NCBI GenBank assembly: GCA_013339765.2
Contig: JABSTR010001172.1
Span: 372,001-436,000 of the forward strand
Direction of reading: 5' to 3'
Source: Haemaphysalis longicornis
Taxonomy: Eukaryota; Arthropoda; Arachnida; Ixodida; Ixodidae
DNA: 64,000 nucleotides
Part shown: in pieces, positions 55,188 to 64,000 of the stretch
Layout of the letters: each line of letters begins with the position of its first letter
How positions within the stretch are numbered: the first letter of the stretch is position 1
Program-made: the position numbers and the translations under genes
Notes under the pieces: model-generated
What the model saw: the letters and a program-made list of their open reading frames with translations, nothing else
Database searches by the model: none
What the model was told of the DNA's origin: nothing

Positions 55188-55664
55188 GTGACCGGACCTC
55201 AAAAGCACATTAAAGAGCCCCCTAACACCAAGTTTGACGCCCAATTTGCGTCGTATACCATCCGCCTGCTTGTCTTTCAAGAAAGAGGCTTAGCGGGCTG
55301 CTGTCGAATGGTGAACGCACTGGAGGGTGACAGGGCAGAGAGGGGCGCGAAAAATAAATCGAATGAGCGCGGGCGTGGCCGCTCCGGCCATTCACCATGC
55401 CTCCAGAACAACGGGGTCTCCCGCAGCGTAGAAGTGGAAGTTTGCGAACCTGTCTTACCGCTACGCGGGCCGATTGACGTCGTCCACAAAACACCGCTCG
55501 AGTGCTCTGTTATGTTTGCTGTGGAAGCCGGTGGAAAATTCCCTGGAAGCTTTCCTTTCGTCACGTGCCCTGTTCCTGGCTGCCCCAAAAAACATTTACG
55601 CACGCAATTGTCGGTACACGTCGGGTTTTCACTTGTTGACGTTGTTTTAAGATTCGTCATGTAA
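55188..55664 (+). CDS. weak candidate ORF with C-x4-C...H segment
   Basis: I do not recognise this protein. The 158-codon plus-strand frame has no low-complexity bias. Its last third reads AGGKFPGSFPFVTCPVPGCP, then KKHLRTQLSVHVG. The C-x4-C and the trailing histidines loosely resemble a C2H2 finger, but spacing is not standard. The opposite strand is also open for 127 codons in the same interval, which lowers the chance that this is real. A decayed transposon ORF is as likely as a host exon. Confidence 0.15.
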   Translation: MTGPQKHIKEPPNTKFDAQFASYTIRLLVFQERGLAGCCRMVNALEGDRAERGAKNKSNERGRGRSGHSPCLQNNGVSRSVEVEVCEPVLPLRGPIDVVHKTPLECSVMFAVEAGGKFPGSFPFVTCPVPGCPKKHLRTQLSVHVGFSLVDVVLRFVM

Positions 55665-55848
55665 GGCGAATGCTCGTTGTAACAGGTCGTATAGACAGCA
55701 GAGAGGGTATATCAGTATGCATAAATGGTAAACCCGTCAGAATACGTAGCTCTAGAATCGAACAGCTAGAATTGTCTCTCAGGTTATTGTATACTGTCCC
55801 TACACTGGAATAAACACATTCGCTAGACATTTAAAGTTGCTAGTAAAT
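55665..55848. other. no recognised feature
   Basis: Nothing recognised. Confidence 0.3.
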
Positions 55849-55864
55849 ATGGAACGTGAATATA

Positions 55865-56105
55865 CCCGCCCCGATGGCTCAGTGGCTAAGGCGTTCTGCT
55901 GCTGAGCATGAGGTCGCCGGTTCGATTCCCGGCCGCAGCGGCCGCTTTTCTGAAGGAGGCAAAAAGCAAAAACGCCCATGTGATCGAGATTTCGGCGCAC
56001 GTTAAAGGTCCCCAGGTGGTCAAAATTAATCCGAAGCCCTCCACTACTGCACGCCTCATCGCCTGCGTTGCTTCGGCGCGTTAAACCCTACAATCAACCA
56101 AGCAA
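55865..56105 (+). mobile_element. tRNA-headed SINE (Ruka-like)
   Basis: Head cgccccgatggctcagtggc with B box ggttcgattcccggccgc; body tttctgaaggaggcaaaaag, cacgttaaaggtccccaggt and aatccgaagccctccact; tail acaatcaaccaagc. The left atggaacgtgaatat and right atggaaagtaactat form an imperfect 15-bp duplication. Confidence 0.92.
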
Positions 56106-56158
56106 TGGAAAGTAACTATGAAAAAAAGTAAACATAGAAAGACCGGTTGTCGAGGGAC

Positions 56159-56182
56159 TATATATATATATATATAATATAT

Positions 56183-56220
<38 letters not shown>

Positions 56221-56275
56221 GATATTATTAGAGAGAGAGATAGAGAGAGAGGAGAGAGGAGAGAGAGAGAATAAA
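56159..56275 (-). repeat. (TA)n followed by (GA)n
   Basis: TA dinucleotides to about 56,221, then GA to about 56,270. The GA part abuts an inverted aataaacatttattctctct signal and is therefore probably the tail of the adjoining minus-strand LINE. Confidence 0.9.
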
Positions 56276-56450
56276 TGTTTATTCAAGCAAACGGTGGTGG
56301 TTAAGCCGTCACTCTACCTTGTGGCGAGTTTTCGGGTGGTCAGGAGTGGTTTAGGTCATTTATTTTTAAAAAATCGATTGGGCCTCCCGTAGCATCACAC
56401 GCCACCACACAATTATTACAACCACAAAAAAAAATTACACGCCACCGTTT
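56225..56450 (-). mobile_element. LINE 3' end, minus strand, with CT tail
   Basis: On the minus strand a UTR-like stretch ends gcttgaataaacatttattc followed by (TC)n. Coding sequence is absent, so the assignment rests on the signal-plus-tail architecture only. Confidence 0.4.
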
Positions 56451-56647
56451 CTTTTTTTATCAAGCAACACCTGAATTCTTTTAGCAGCTGTTAAAACTAT
56501 AATTCGACTTCATCTTTTCTTCGTTGCCTCTATTTCCTTAAGAAGTATATATGAACACTCATTACGGCTACTACGTAGTTTTTGCGCAAAATGTCTGACC
56601 GCAGCATGGGCGCGTTTAGCTCGTCCTGCGTCGTAATTCTGTAATTA
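56451..56647. other. no recognised feature
   Basis: Spacer up to the TA target of the next element. Confidence 0.3.
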
Positions 56648-57628
56648 CAGTGAAATATCGTAACTCACACCCTCACCCCCCCCCCCCCCCCCACACGTAA
56701 CCCCTCTCCCTCCTTTTTCTGTCTCGGCCGGTTGAGGTGTCGGCGTCACGCCAGACAGTTGCCGGCCTCTATCTCTCCATTCCCCAACCCCCAACAATCA
56801 CTTTCTTCTTTCTTTCTTCTTCGCTGATACGTTTTTTTTTTTTTTCATGGGAACCGGAAATAAAACGCCGTATTATGCGAAAATCGTATTGTCCAAAGAG
56901 GTTAAAAAATGAGGAAAATATGCACACTCCCTCAGCAGCTCACTTTTATTGTGCAACATTGAGGTAGCTGGTCAATTTGCAGGGCACCTTCTGCTTTTCA
57001 AAGTCCAGGAGCAAATTTTTCTGAAACGTAAAAAAAGAAGCTGCCGTTATTTTTCGCTGCACCGGACACTGTTTTGTACGACAATTGCTGTAGTGCCTTA
57101 AATATGTGAAGCCAGCCGCCGCACGCTTGGAAGTCTCCAATGTCCAAGAAGAGCGCGGATTTGTCAACTTTCTCGCGTAGGACTGACCCGTTGACTTTCT
57201 CTCCTGCGGTTATAACTTGCTTGAACCATGGAAGAAGGACGTCTTCCGGATGAATATCATACATTTCCCTACATGACGTGGTGCATCGCCTGATCGTATT
57301 GGACTGAGCGGCCACGCCTACGCCTGCCAGTGATGCTTTCCCCGCAAAACCGGTGCTGCTGCGGCCTCAGCGACACTGCAACGCAGAAATCGTGCACTGT
57401 TGGGACGCGGTTTGAGCTAGTATCGGGAAGAATAAACGTAAGATTTCTAGAAATGTCGGTCAATATCCACTTTTGTGTCGTATGATCCAAATTTTGGCAA
57501 AAATGTAATCGAATTATAAACGCAAGAAAATGCATTATTTCAAAGGGACGTTGGCCGGGAAACGAAAAGAGAAACGTATGAGGCCAAAAAACGTATTATG
57601 CAGAATTGTATCAACGAGAATTTCACTG
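56648..57628 (-). mobile_element. pogo/Tigger-type DNA transposon, internally deleted, TA target duplication
   Basis: The element begins CAGTGAAATatcgta after TA (56,646-56,647) and ends gagaATTTCACTG before TA (57,629-57,630). The first nine bases are a perfect inverted repeat, with looser pairing beyond. Total length is 981 bp. The CAGT start and TA duplication are features of pogo/Tigger elements. A CENP-B/Tc5-type DNA-binding domain is encoded on the minus strand, but no DDE catalytic domain follows. A C-run (56,678-56,693) and a T-run are near the 3' side. Confidence 0.85.
56998..57345 (-). pseudogene. pogo/Tigger transposase N-terminal DNA-binding domain
   Basis: The minus-strand frame is open from about 57,345 (AGKASLAGVGVAAQSNTIRR, resembling the psq-type helix-turn-helix tail) to a TAG near 56,998. 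The second half, EDVLLPWFKQV, NGSVLREKVDKSA and FQACGGWLHIFK, matches the CENP-B/Tc5 HTH pattern: L-x-x-W-F near its start, G-x-x-L-x-x-K-A in the middle, and F-x-A-S-x-G-W-L-x-x-F-x-K at its end. This module recognises the element's ends or similar boxes. In a full element about 350 more residues with a DDD catalytic domain would follow; they are absent. Whether the truncated reading frame is expressed cannot be judged. Confidence 0.75.
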
Positions 57629-57630
57629 TA

Positions 57631-57886
57631 TTTACGTAAGCTGGCTTGTCCATAATTGCCTTCTTTAGTAATTTCTGCCCTTATTTTGCCTGAAAGGAAA
57701 AATCAGCAAACCCAAAGTCTTTCTCCCCCCTTTCTAATTTTTTTTTTCATCTGGTATTCAGTAACCCCTTTTTTTTTTTTTTTCCTGTATCGTTCCGGGC
57801 GACGCAGTAGCAAGGTGTCACTGCTTCCTTCACTAGCAGGCCATTGCCTCAATTCTTCCTTATTTTTGATATAACAAATATCCCGA
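57631..57886. other. no recognised feature
   Basis: T runs at about 57,738 and 57,769; nothing recognised. Confidence 0.3.
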
Positions 57887-58023
57887 ATAATGCTCAAAGC
57901 GCAAAAAAAAAAAAAAAAAACGGACGACGGACAGAGAAAAGAACCACGAACGAGCGCTTGTTTGTAGCCCTGTACTCTGTCCGCTGTCTGTTTTTCTTTT
58001 TTTTTTTCCGCTCTGAGCATTAT
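57887..58023. repeat. long hairpin, about 49-bp arms, 38-base loop
   Basis: The left arm (57,887-57,936) is ataatgctcaaagcg, an A run, then cggacgacggacagag. The right arm (57,975-58,023) is its near-complement: ctctgtccgctgtctg, a T run, then cgctctgagcattat. A few mismatches and A/T run-length differences occur. The loop includes gaaccacgaacgagcgcttg. No target duplication was recognised. Confidence 0.85.
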
Positions 58024-58779
58024 GTTTTACAAGCTATCCGGTACCGTAACACTATTAAATATTCTGAGGTACACTTAAGAGTATTTTTTGTGGAAGCGCG
58101 ATAGCATTTCGCGGGTGTTCGTGAAGTTAGGCGCAGTAGGATCCATTGCGCACACTCACACGAGCGCTGCAAGCGTATTGCTGAGAAGGCGGAAGACAGC
58201 TCGTTCACTGCTCCCCCAGAGACAGTGGTGTTCTCCGTGGCTGGGTAGCACCTGTTGTCCTTCATGTTCGGTCACGTGCTCGTGCTGTCACTTGCACGTG
58301 TCCCGCGATACAACCTCAGCGCCGCACGCACCATGGGCTCTCTTGCTCCGCCGCAGGAGGCAGCGTCCTGACTATAGCGTCGGTGTGACGCACTTGGGTT
58401 TTAATCTCTAGACACCCGGGTACGATTCCCGTACGAACTGTAGGAAAATTGCAGGCGAATCGAGGCGAATTGTAGACAATTTTCTTTCAAACTAATTGAT
58501 TTACTTTTTGCATGTGTTTTTGCCATTTAAAGCTGCGGCCATTTTCTGTGCCGGACAACAACTCCGGTTTACCGCACAATGCAGCACTTGCAAATTTAGA
58601 AAAAATTGAATCGGGTCCCACCAAAGAAACGTCCAGCTGGTATTTCGCTCGCCGTACAGCAATGGGCCCCAATTTACCTTTGGAACACACGGGATTCTCT
58701 AACATGAGGAACTAAAGGATGCTTTCGTGCTTTGCCTCAGCCAGAAATTCCGCCCCGCGCTGTCAGCACGTATTATTCT
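58024..58779. other. no recognised gene
   Basis: A B-box-like cccgggtacgattcccgtac at about 58,415 without a matching A box is the only RNA-like signal. Confidence 0.35.
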
Positions 58780-58821
<42 letters not shown>

Positions 58822-58931
58822 CTCTCGCTCTCTCCCCTCTCTCTCTATCTCTCCTCTCTATTCTTCTCTGCTCTCTCTCTCTCTCCTCGCTCTCCCTCCT
58901 CTCTCTCCTCTCCTCTCTCTCTCTCTCTCTG
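58780..58931. repeat. (CT)n-rich microsatellite
   Basis: An imperfect CT tract with CCCT and GCTC interruptions. The three overlapping Leu/Ser open frames are artefacts of it. Confidence 0.95.
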
Positions 58932-59250
58932 TTTTGCAGTAACAGGACTAAAACGGAAGAATGTCACGCGTCCTGTTTCTCCACTTGAACGAAAAAATGG
59001 GGCCCGGTAGACTTGTTAAACAGAAGCTTGAAAGCTAGGCCGACTCTTCATTGTTGCGTGAACACAGCGGAGAAGGACCAAGATGAGCACACAGGCATCA
59101 CCCGCGATGTGCTCTAAACACATTTAGGATTGACGTGCATGGTTACACCACGTCTACTTAATCGGTTCCCCCTTCAAAGACCCCAGGAACTTGTCAGTTT
59201 GTATTGAGTAGTCACTTGATTACTTACCTCCTCGAAATTGGCATTCCTTA
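58932..59250. other. no recognised feature
   Basis: Nothing recognised. Confidence 0.35.
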
Positions 59251-59261
59251 AACTCTAAAAA

Positions 59262-59469
59262 CTGCTGCTGAGCACAAGGACGCGGGTTCGACTGCTGGCC
59301 GCGACGGCCGCTTTTCTGATGCAGGCGAATAGCGAAATCGCCCATGTTTTCACGATTTTGTCGCACGTTAAAGATCCCCAGGTGGTCAAAATTAATCCTG
59401 AGCCCTCCAGTACGGCGCGCCTCATCGCCTCCGTAGTTTCGGCGCATTAAACCCCATAATAAATCAGTC
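59262..59469 (+). mobile_element. tRNA-headed SINE (Ruka-like), 5' truncated, 11-bp target duplication
   Basis: It starts at ctgctgctgagcac (A box missing), followed by a B box gcgggttcgactgc, body tttctgatgcaggcgaatag, cacgttaaagatccccaggt and aatcctgagccctccagt, and tail ccataataaatcagtc. aactctaaaaa flanks it at 59,251-59,261 and 59,470-59,480. Confidence 0.9.
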
Positions 59470-59480
59470 AACTCTAAAAA

Positions 59481-60119
59481 ACAAACAGGCAATAATGTCC
59501 TTCCCCTTTCGAGTGCCACATCCGGAGGGCCGGCGAGGGCACATGAAGCGAACGTCATGAGCGTTTGCTTCCTGGGCTCGTATACAGAGGTGCAATGCAC
59601 CACGCAAGCGGCACGCCTGCGTGACGGCCGGGACTCGAGCGCACGGCTACAAAACTCGGCGGCGGCGGCCGACGATGCAAAACTGGGTCGTCGTCACTTT
59701 CGCCCGAAAGGAAGCCCCGATCCTCTCGGCCTGTTTCGGGGTCACGCATCAGCACGCCGTGCCGACCGGCACGTCACCACGTCGGCATACATATGCGCTG
59801 ATCTTCTCCCGTAAATGCCAGGAGAAGGCGCCAGGTCTTAAACCGCGGACGAGAGCGGCCACCTCTTGCCCCACCCCCCTCACCCCCTGCCTTTCGCTCC
59901 CGTAGCAGCAGATGAGGATGCTAATGACATGCCAATTTCCCTACAAACTTTTGCGGAACTTTTGTTCTACTTCGGGACCTCTGTTCGTTCGAGGCCAGTA
60001 TATAGCAACCAGGCTCGCACTCTTGGGGAAAGCAGTTGGCGCACACTGCTGGCCGGGAGTGCATCTTCATCCGTCCCATGGCTGCCTCTTCGGCCGAACC
60101 TTGTTACCAACCTGACCCT
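59481..60119. other. no recognised gene
   Basis: GC-rich 59.5-59.9 kb with overlapping frames on both strands; no domain recognised. Confidence 0.35.
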
Positions 60120-60238
60120 CCACAACTGGACGCAATGCGAGGTCACGAGAATGAAGCGGTTACGTCTTCCTTCCTGTCCTGTATACGCCTTCTACACACT
60201 GCAATTTCAATATTACAATAATAAACTGAAACTGAAAT
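60120..60238 (+). mobile_element. LINE 3' UTR fragment with CTGAAA-type tail
   Basis: It ends attacaataataaactgaaa followed by ctgaaa. The minus-strand end at 40,858 has the same architecture. No coding part can be identified. Confidence 0.4.
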
Positions 60239-60274
60239 AGCTTGTTGGCGCATCAACATATGAGTTTCTTTCTC

Positions 60275-60413
60275 CTCCAACCCGCCCTTCCTGAGGGCTT
60301 CACGTATATGTTACAAACAGCACTTATGCAGACAGCAACAGTGTTTTAGTTTAGGTCTACAATAAAACATTCTCCCTCCCTCCCTCCCTCCCTCCCTCCC
60401 TCCCTCCCTCTCT
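60275..60413 (+). mobile_element. LINE 3' UTR fragment with CTCC tail
   Basis: ggtctacaataaaacattct runs directly into (CTCC)n (60,371-60,413). Only the terminus is recognised. Confidence 0.4.
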
Positions 60414-60920
60414 CAATTGTGCGGATAGGCAAGGCGAAATCTTTCCTGATAATCTAATAGAGACGACGTTGACTTGGCCTATATTTCGGATGCCATCCAG
60501 AAATGAACTCATCTACATATAGAATCTTCCCCTAAATGTTTCTTTTCTCAATCCCACACTCATTCTAACCATTATCCTCCAATATGGGCATACCCTCACT
60601 TCGCTCGGGTTCGAGGTCAACTCATTGCTTCCCATTCCTTCAAGTATAATATGCCAAAACAGTTTCATGTAGTTCGGAGCGACGATCTACCCAAAGTAAT
60701 TAGGCATTTTTTTCTCCAGAAAGGGTCTCTATAAGGTCGTCTGATACGTAAACGGCGAGCCCTTCCTCTGAGCGCCTTCCAGAAGAACCCCAAGTGAACG
60801 TGCACAAGGACAACAGTTGTGAAGCCCCTCAGAGTGTTTAAGTGATGAGCTCGAGCGCACTACACAAGACGTGAATATGGCTTCAGCAAGTCATATGTCC
60901 TTTTCGTCATCTCCACCTTG
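60414..60920. other. no recognised feature
   Basis: Nothing recognised. Confidence 0.35.
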
Positions 60921-61005
60921 TTCCCTTTTCCCACCAGGGTGTCTTGCCTGTCTTATTAAAGCCACTCAATCAATCGATCAAACAATCAATCAATCGATCA
61001 ACCAA
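60921..61005 (+). repeat. retroposon 3' end with AATC tail
   Basis: The signal cttattaaagccactcaatc is followed by (AATC)n/(GATC)n. The tail unit is the same as in the Ruka-like SINE, but the preceding sequence is not the SINE body; it could be the end of the LINE that mobilises the SINE. Confidence 0.4.
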
Positions 61006-61087
61006 ACTTCGGTGATTTTGCGGCCCGGAGTTATACCTAGGCTATGAGGCGAGACGTAGTAAGCAGCTACGCATCCTCTACACTAGG

Positions 61088-61215
61088 GTGTTTTTGTTTT
61101 TCGCTTCCATCAGAAAAGCGGCGACCGCCGCCGGGATCGAACCCGCCTCCTTGGGCTCAGCAGCGCAACGCCTTAGCCATTGAGCCACAGCGGCGGGTTC
61201 AATCAATCAATCAAC
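61088..61215 (-). mobile_element. SINE head fragment (Ruka-like), minus strand
   Basis: On the minus strand: ccgccgctgtggctcaatgg (A box) and gcgggttcgatcccggcgg (B box), then tttctgatggaagcgaaaaa. The remainder of the body is missing. AATC units (61,199-61,215) stand on its 5' side. Confidence 0.85.
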
Positions 61216-61442
61216 TGGTGCTTTGAATGGCTAAGTGTAGGAAGCGGCTAACACAAACCGATGTCGGCTAGGGATGCCTGGGTCGATCTGCGAGAAAAAA
61301 TGACGGTTGTTTAACGAGCAGGTCAGATAGAGCCACGAAGAGTTCACTCGAAGGAAACGGAAGCGCAGACAGTATGATATAAAGCTCGTGAACATTTCAG
61401 AGCTAAAAATAACTTCATAGTAGTAAATTACCATCGAACCCC
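61216..61442. other. no recognised feature
   Basis: Nothing recognised. Confidence 0.35.
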
Positions 61443-61952
61443 TTTTAGATGCGACTGCATCTCATTCACTCGCCTTGTCCCTGCATCCGGCGTCGTCGGC
61501 GTTGTCGTTGTCCGTCCACACCCCTCCCCCATTCTCCTCGCCGTGCGAGCTGCGCTCTCCGCCGCTCACCCCTCTCCTCTCCTCTCCGACAGCGATCACT
61601 CTCTCGCGAGGGTCATTGGATTAGATTGGCTTGGCTTGGCTTGGCTTGGCTTGGCTTGGCTTGGCTTGGATTGGATTACATTGGATTGGATTGGATTGGA
61701 TTGGATTGGATTGGATTGGATTGAATTGGATTGGATTAAAGTGGATTGTGTTGGATTGTGTTGCGTCATAGCCGCGGCAGACGCACTGGCGCCGGCGCGT
61801 CCCCTCACCGTTATGCGCGCTATAAAACGCGGTGCCTGCGCCGCTGCGCTCCATCGTTCCAGCGCCGTTCCTCCGCTGTCCAACGCTGCAACGTGAACCC
61901 CCTATGCGTCGCATCTACACAGGGGTTCCCGCGAGGGGAGGTGGGAGTTTTT
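61443..61952 (-). repeat. repeat family S, copy 2, with embedded pentamer array
   Basis: Reverse complement of 4,925-5,374. It starts ccttttagatgcgactgcat and ends gaggggaggtgggagttttt. Both GC-rich arms are well conserved, including atgcgcgctataaaacgcgg and cgttcctccgctgtccaacg. The pentamer array (about 61,614-61,762) is longer than in copy 1, with about seven TTGGC units followed by TTGGA units. Confidence 0.75.
61614..61762 (-). repeat. TTGGC / TTGGA pentamer array
   Basis: Seven consecutive TTGGC-type units, then about 18 TTGGA-type units with ATTACA and GAATT interruptions. It lies at the same internal position as the array in copy 1. Confidence 0.92.
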
Positions 61953-63126
61953 ATAATTTCAGTATCGCGGTATACATCCTCATAATAATTGTAACCGTTT
62001 CAACATTTTCCGCTCTCCAAGCGATTGAAGCCTACATATCTCCGTCAAATTAGGGTCGTGGTTGAACATCATTTCTGTCACAGGAATTTTCTTAGAGCAG
62101 AAAACTAAGTCTCCGATTATCGTTGTGTGCGGCCGCATATACAAACTACAGAACTTCCCTTTAGTGGTCGCTTTTTTAGTTCTATCAATCTGGCTAAACG
62201 TTGTCAAAACTAAAGGAACGCCGAGGTATCATCCTTCCCCACGCATGTGAATTCCCAGCACGCTACGTTTCAAGCAGAGTCGTTCCCCGATACCGCCTCA
62301 TGGACCGGACAGACCTCCGATCATGCATCTTGTATAGCCCTCCGTGTATGCGCGAGACATTGGCTCTCTCGGCGACTCTCCATCGAGTGGCGACCGAAAT
62401 ACGTTCGGCCGAGGCACACACGCAACACATCCGTGGGTGACCGCGCCGGAAAGAGATAGAGAGAGAATCCAAAGGGAGAGAGAGGGGAATGACAGTCTAA
62501 AAAAGAAATAAAATCTCTAATCTATGCCCGGGCCGGGACCGTTTGTTGATTCAGGCGTCAGAGCGGCGTAGAGCCCGCCAGATGTGCACGCATCCGACTT
62601 GGGCATGCCCGCAAATAGGCTGATGTCTCCTCTAGGCGTGCAGAAATGTAGAGCATCGCTGCGCAGCGCAGAAGGAGCAGCAGGAGCAGCGCGGTTACAC
62701 GCTCAGCAGTAACAACAGCAGCGGCGGCGGCGGCGGCATCAACAGCGAATATGGGCCCCAATTTTGAGTGCCGCGTGGTTCAACGAACGCCATCGCTCAG
62801 GCCAGCTTTTTGAGCCAAGGCTGACGTAGTCGCCGCATGCTCTTGCCCCCCTGCTAGTTGTAGCTCGCATATCTGCGTGCGCGCTGGATCGTATGAAGTC
62901 TACTAGAGCGGGGCTTTTATCTGTCTTCGTCTTTTTTTTTTTTTTTTTGCGGGTTATCCGTGCACAATGCGACTCTGCGAATGCGACGTGAAGGGCCGGG
63001 CGTTGATCCATGCTCCAATTCGTACACTGGGCAACGTTATTACACTTCGCTTCCGGGCTAGAAAAGAATTGCGCTGTCACAGTCATCACAGCCAGGCAGC
63101 TCTGATAGTAGTAACACGCCCCCTTT
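61953..63126. other. no recognised gene; GCA/GCG-rich patch and T run
   Basis: A trinucleotide-like patch (agcagcggcggcggcggcgg near 62,715) and a T run (62,931-62,949). An inverted mini-hairpin acagcgaggctgt stands at 63,127. Open frames show no domains. Confidence 0.35.
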
Positions 63127-63314
63127 ACAGCGAGGCTGTCTATTGATACCACCTGCGGCTTAATCATGCCTGGCGTGCGTAGACAAAATGTATACACAAT
63201 ACAATTTGCGGCGAAGCCAACTTTTTCGCGAACGCCCCGTATGTTTAAATACAATGCAGACATTTTGAAGAAAAAAAATGTGCTATGACCATTACACCGA
63301 CAGCACGCAGACGA

Positions 63315-63690
63315 TCTACCACTACACTGCGTTTCATTTACTTGCCGTAATTAATTAGTTCACCGCGGTGCTGTAAACAGCGATACCCCCTTTGCTGTAA
63401 GTACATGGGCTTCTGCGGGAGGAATACGGTTACAGAAAACGGCTGCAACCCTTGTTTTAGTGAAGCTCCCTCGAAACAAGATATACGAAGATTGGCCGCT
63501 AAGACATGTCTATCATTACACTAAGTTTCACTTCCTTGTCGTAACAATTTCATTCGCACTGGGGTCGCGAAAATTCCGAATTCCCGTCTGCTGTAAATTC
63601 ATGGGCTGCAGGAGTATGATTACAGAAAACGGCTGTAACTCGTGTTTTATCGGTACTAAACAGAAAAAAATTATATGGCGTTGAACCTTG
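63315..63690 (+). repeat. 194-bp imperfect tandem duplication
   Basis: The phrase tcta-ca-tacact-gtttca-tt-cttg-cgtaa occurs at 63,315 and 63,509. The phrase gctgtaa--catgggct--gggag-ta-g-ttacagaaaacggctg-aac occurs in both units at matching offset. Divergence is moderate and there is no coding sequence. Confidence 0.8.
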
Positions 63691-64000
63691 GGAAGTTTTA
63701 TGTTAGCAGGGATTATGGATAACTATCAGTCGCAGTTTTAGTACAAACATCACAGTCGCCGCTCCTAAGCCATTTCAACAGCATCGCAAGGCCGCGCTGA
63801 AACGGGCAGCCCCGCGCTTGTCTGCTAGAATAAAGCTGAAGTCCTTGCAAATTTTATTTAGCTGTTTAACTCGGAGGTATGCTAAATCGCGAGTCGCAAA
63901 AAATCGCGTTTTTTAACAGTGGAGCTACTTCTGTAAGCCCCGCAAAAACTGGTTCCCAGTGTAGGAAAAGTCATAAAAAATAAACAAAAAGGTCTTAGGG
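63691..64000. other. no recognised feature
   Basis: Nothing recognised up to the window end. Confidence 0.35.

Noticed and set aside
58400..58445. tRNA-like B box near 58.42 kb
   Set aside because: No matching A box at the right distance and no acceptor pairing.

Overview
The window looks like non-coding, repeat-dense nuclear DNA from a tick, probably a hard tick. This rests on recognition of repeat families, not on a database search. The cues are: tRNA-headed SINEs resembling the tick Ruka type, with tails ending in AATC repeats; several 5'-truncated non-LTR retrotransposon ends whose reading frames carry an RNase H fold followed by a CxxC...H...C knuckle; and a CR1-like LINE. I find no host gene I can defend. 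Two ORF-bearing stretches (21.8-22.5 kb and 55.2-55.7 kb) are listed only as weak candidates.

Layout. 0-5 kb: LINE 3' end, a duplicated short block, a GC-rich stretch, a dispersed repeat and a long tetranucleotide tract. 4.9-5.4 kb: a repeat with an embedded AATCC array; an inverted copy lies at 61.4-61.95 kb. 6.1-8.8 kb: a hAT element with a perfect 8-bp target duplication, itself interrupted by a Tigger/pogo-like non-autonomous element. 10.8-11.8 and 16.0-16.7 kb: minus-strand LINE 3' ends, the second with a target duplication. 12.8-13.6 kb: tandem repeats and a possible MITE. 18.1-20.1 and 21.8-22.5 kb: GC-rich islands. 24.4-29 kb: a promoter-bearing dispersed repeat, SINEs and a second repeat copy.

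29.6-40.7 kb is the most unusual part. A CR1-like LINE (29.9-34.7 kb) has an intact ORF1 with a complete SGNH-esterase signature, and a broken ORF2 with endonuclease and reverse transcriptase motifs. It is followed by an RNase H LINE fragment. Next come about 1.3 kb built almost only of homopolymer runs, then a deletion-riddled second copy of the same LINE with the same flanks on both sides. I read the homopolymer block and the degraded copy as a probable unpolished or mis-assembled join rather than biology.

40.7-64 kb: another copy of the 24.4-kb repeat, LINE 3' ends on both strands, a second Tigger-like element (51.1-52.2 kb) carrying a LINE insertion with a 12-bp target duplication, a 981-bp pogo/Tigger element retaining a CENP-B-type DNA-binding domain (56.6-57.6 kb), an approximately 50-bp-arm hairpin (57.9-58.0 kb), more SINEs, microsatellites and a 194-bp tandem duplication near the right end. 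The recognisable coding sequences belong to mobile elements, so the 'system' here is a layered transposon community: LINEs supply reverse transcriptase, SINEs probably borrow it, and DNA elements nest within older repeats.
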